The translations under genes were made by a program, and so were the position numbers. Shown one piece after another: positions 6,060 to 6,663 of a DNA stretch of 6,663 bases. How positions within the stretch are numbered: position 1 is the stretch's first letter; each line of letters starts with the position of its first letter. The notes beneath the pieces were generated by a model. The model was given only the letters and a program-made list of their open reading frames with translations, was not told the DNA's origin and searched no databases. This DNA is from Methanobacteriota archaeon. Lineage in GTDB: Archaea > Thermoplasmatota > Thermoplasmata > Methanomassiliicoccales > Methanomethylophilaceae. The stretch is from NCBI GenBank assembly GCA_029574055.1, contig JAKQBQ010000007.1:1-6663 (forward strand). Direction: 5' to 3'.

Positions 6060-6663
6060 TCAGTCCCAGAAGCGTTTGTTCTTCGCATAGAGGATCTCGG
6101 CGTCCATTATGTCCCGAAGGAAATCGTCTTCGTCGATATGCATGCTCCTCAGGATCCTCGACGCGCTGTCGGGCCCTATGCCCCTCCCGGCAAGGACCAC
6201 CGCCGCTCTCTTCCCATACTCATTGACGAGGTTCGCGTTGCGCGAGACCCGCAAGGCATCCTTCTTATTCTGATCGCTGCGTTCCTTCATCTTGATGCTT
6301 TTGATGCTCTCTCTTTCATATTCTTTTAGGAGGGCGACCATGTTCCCTTCGCATCTGGGACATTTGAAGCGCTGAGGCGCATCGCCCACCCTGACCCTCC
6401 ATTGGTTCAGGCAGTTCAGGCAAGATGCGTGAAGCACTTCGTCCTCCAGCCTCTTCTTGAGCGCCATCAGTATGGAGTGGTCCGCCCGCCTAGGCTGCAT
6501 CAGCTCTTTCGACCGCACGATCCCTTCCAGGCCTATATGGGAGATGCCGCACATCTCCAATTTTATCTTGCCTTCGGACAGCAGCTCGATCACAAGCTCT
6601 GTGTTTTTGATGTCAAGGTCCTCCCAAAGGACCATGTTGATAGCCTCGTTGTACGCCGGAGTG
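6060..6663 (-). CDS. lhr: Lhr-type ATP-dependent helicase, C-terminal end (5' truncated by window)
   Basis: About 200 C-terminal residues are visible; the frame stays open to the right edge (TPAYNEAIN precedes the first Met at 6635), so that Met is internal. The sequence matches the tail of archaeal Lhr (large helicase-related) superfamily 2 helicases, which translocate on single-stranded DNA and unwind DNA or DNA-RNA duplexes in repair-type reactions. Landmarks in visible residue numbering are the helical stretch with EAINMVLWEDLDI, a four-Cys zinc-ribbon C-X2-C-X16-C-X2-C (81, 84, 101, 104; CLNC and CPRC), a charged linker, then NANLVNEYGKRAAVVLAGRG and IGPDSASRIL, and the terminal AEILYAKNKRFWD. 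The helicase motor domains lie beyond the window. Zinc binding is inferred from the Cys pattern. The stop (6062-6060) directly abuts the ftsJ stop, with no intergenic base. Confidence 0.85.
   Translation of the reverse strand, partial: TPAYNEAINMVLWEDLDIKNTELVIELLSEGKIKLEMCGISHIGLEGIVRSKELMQPRRADHSILMALKKRLEDEVLHASCLNCLNQWRVRVGDAPQRFKCPRCEGNMVALLKEYERESIKSIKMKERSDQNKKDALRVSRNANLVNEYGKRAAVVLAGRGIGPDSASRILRSMHIDEDDFLRDIMDAEILYAKNKRFWD

Noticed and set aside
5549..6226. 225-residue plus-strand frame over ftsJ and the lhr tail
   Set aside because: It is out of frame with the FtsJ catalytic motifs and has a low-complexity Arg/Gly/His-rich composition typical of a shadow frame.
1..6663. CRISPR array, insertion sequence, integrase or attachment site
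   Set aside because: I see no regularly spaced repeats, transposase motifs or terminal inverted repeats; the tRNA-Phe 3' end has no duplicate in the window that would mark an integrated element.

Overview
The window looks like a core stretch of a euryarchaeal chromosome, most likely a methanogen of the order Methanomassiliicoccales (Thermoplasmata). This placement is an inference. It rests on a DUF531 protein (an archaeal family), the C-terminus of an archaeal-type Lhr helicase next to an archaeal-looking FtsJ/RlmE methyltransferase, a GyrA tail (bacterial-type gyrase is known from this lineage), TATA-box promoters with Shine-Dalgarno (SD) or leaderless starts, and an in-frame TAG codon. None of the eight gene ends in the window uses TAG as its stop (seven TGA, one TAA). 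That is expected of a pyrrolysine-using genome, but eight ends are too few to prove it.

Layout, left to right. The plus strand carries the 3' end of gyrA (to 307), overlapped ATGA-style by a small two-helix membrane protein (304-606). A tRNA-Phe(GAA) follows with its own TATA box (656-731). Next come a 54-residue protein with a TTG start (792-956) and a DUF531 protein (about 952-1509) whose 5' end is irregular: no normal start codon lies in frame at the family N-terminus. On the minus strand, purM (2513-1494) overlaps the DUF531 tail by 16 nt. Upstream of purM, also on the minus strand, is a very large modular gene (5131-2582). A 244-nt divergent promoter region separates it from ftsJ/rlmE (5376-6059, plus). 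ftsJ ends with its stop codon directly against that of lhr (minus, running off the right edge).

The large gene is the notable item. I read it as TPR, SUFU, DUF2185/Imm33, TPR, a WGR-like domain and a DUF4259-like domain, 849 codons in all. That is the composition of a poly-immunity protein from bacterial polymorphic-toxin systems, here set among archaeal housekeeping genes with no toxin visible. Codon 26 is TAG in frame (5056-5054). A 112-residue ungapped internal repeat (residues 5-116 against 448-559, 31 identical positions by my count) spans the TAG, and the second copy has Glu (GAA) at that position. The frame therefore truly continues upstream of the amber, so it is either decoded (for example as pyrrolysine) or is a recent nonsense mutation. 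A gene call starting at the ATG at 5023 would lose the first 36 residues.

The other genes do routine work: DNA topology (gyrA), purine synthesis (purM), rRNA modification (ftsJ/rlmE), helicase function (lhr) and translation (tRNA-Phe). I see no insertion sequence, CRISPR array or integrase.
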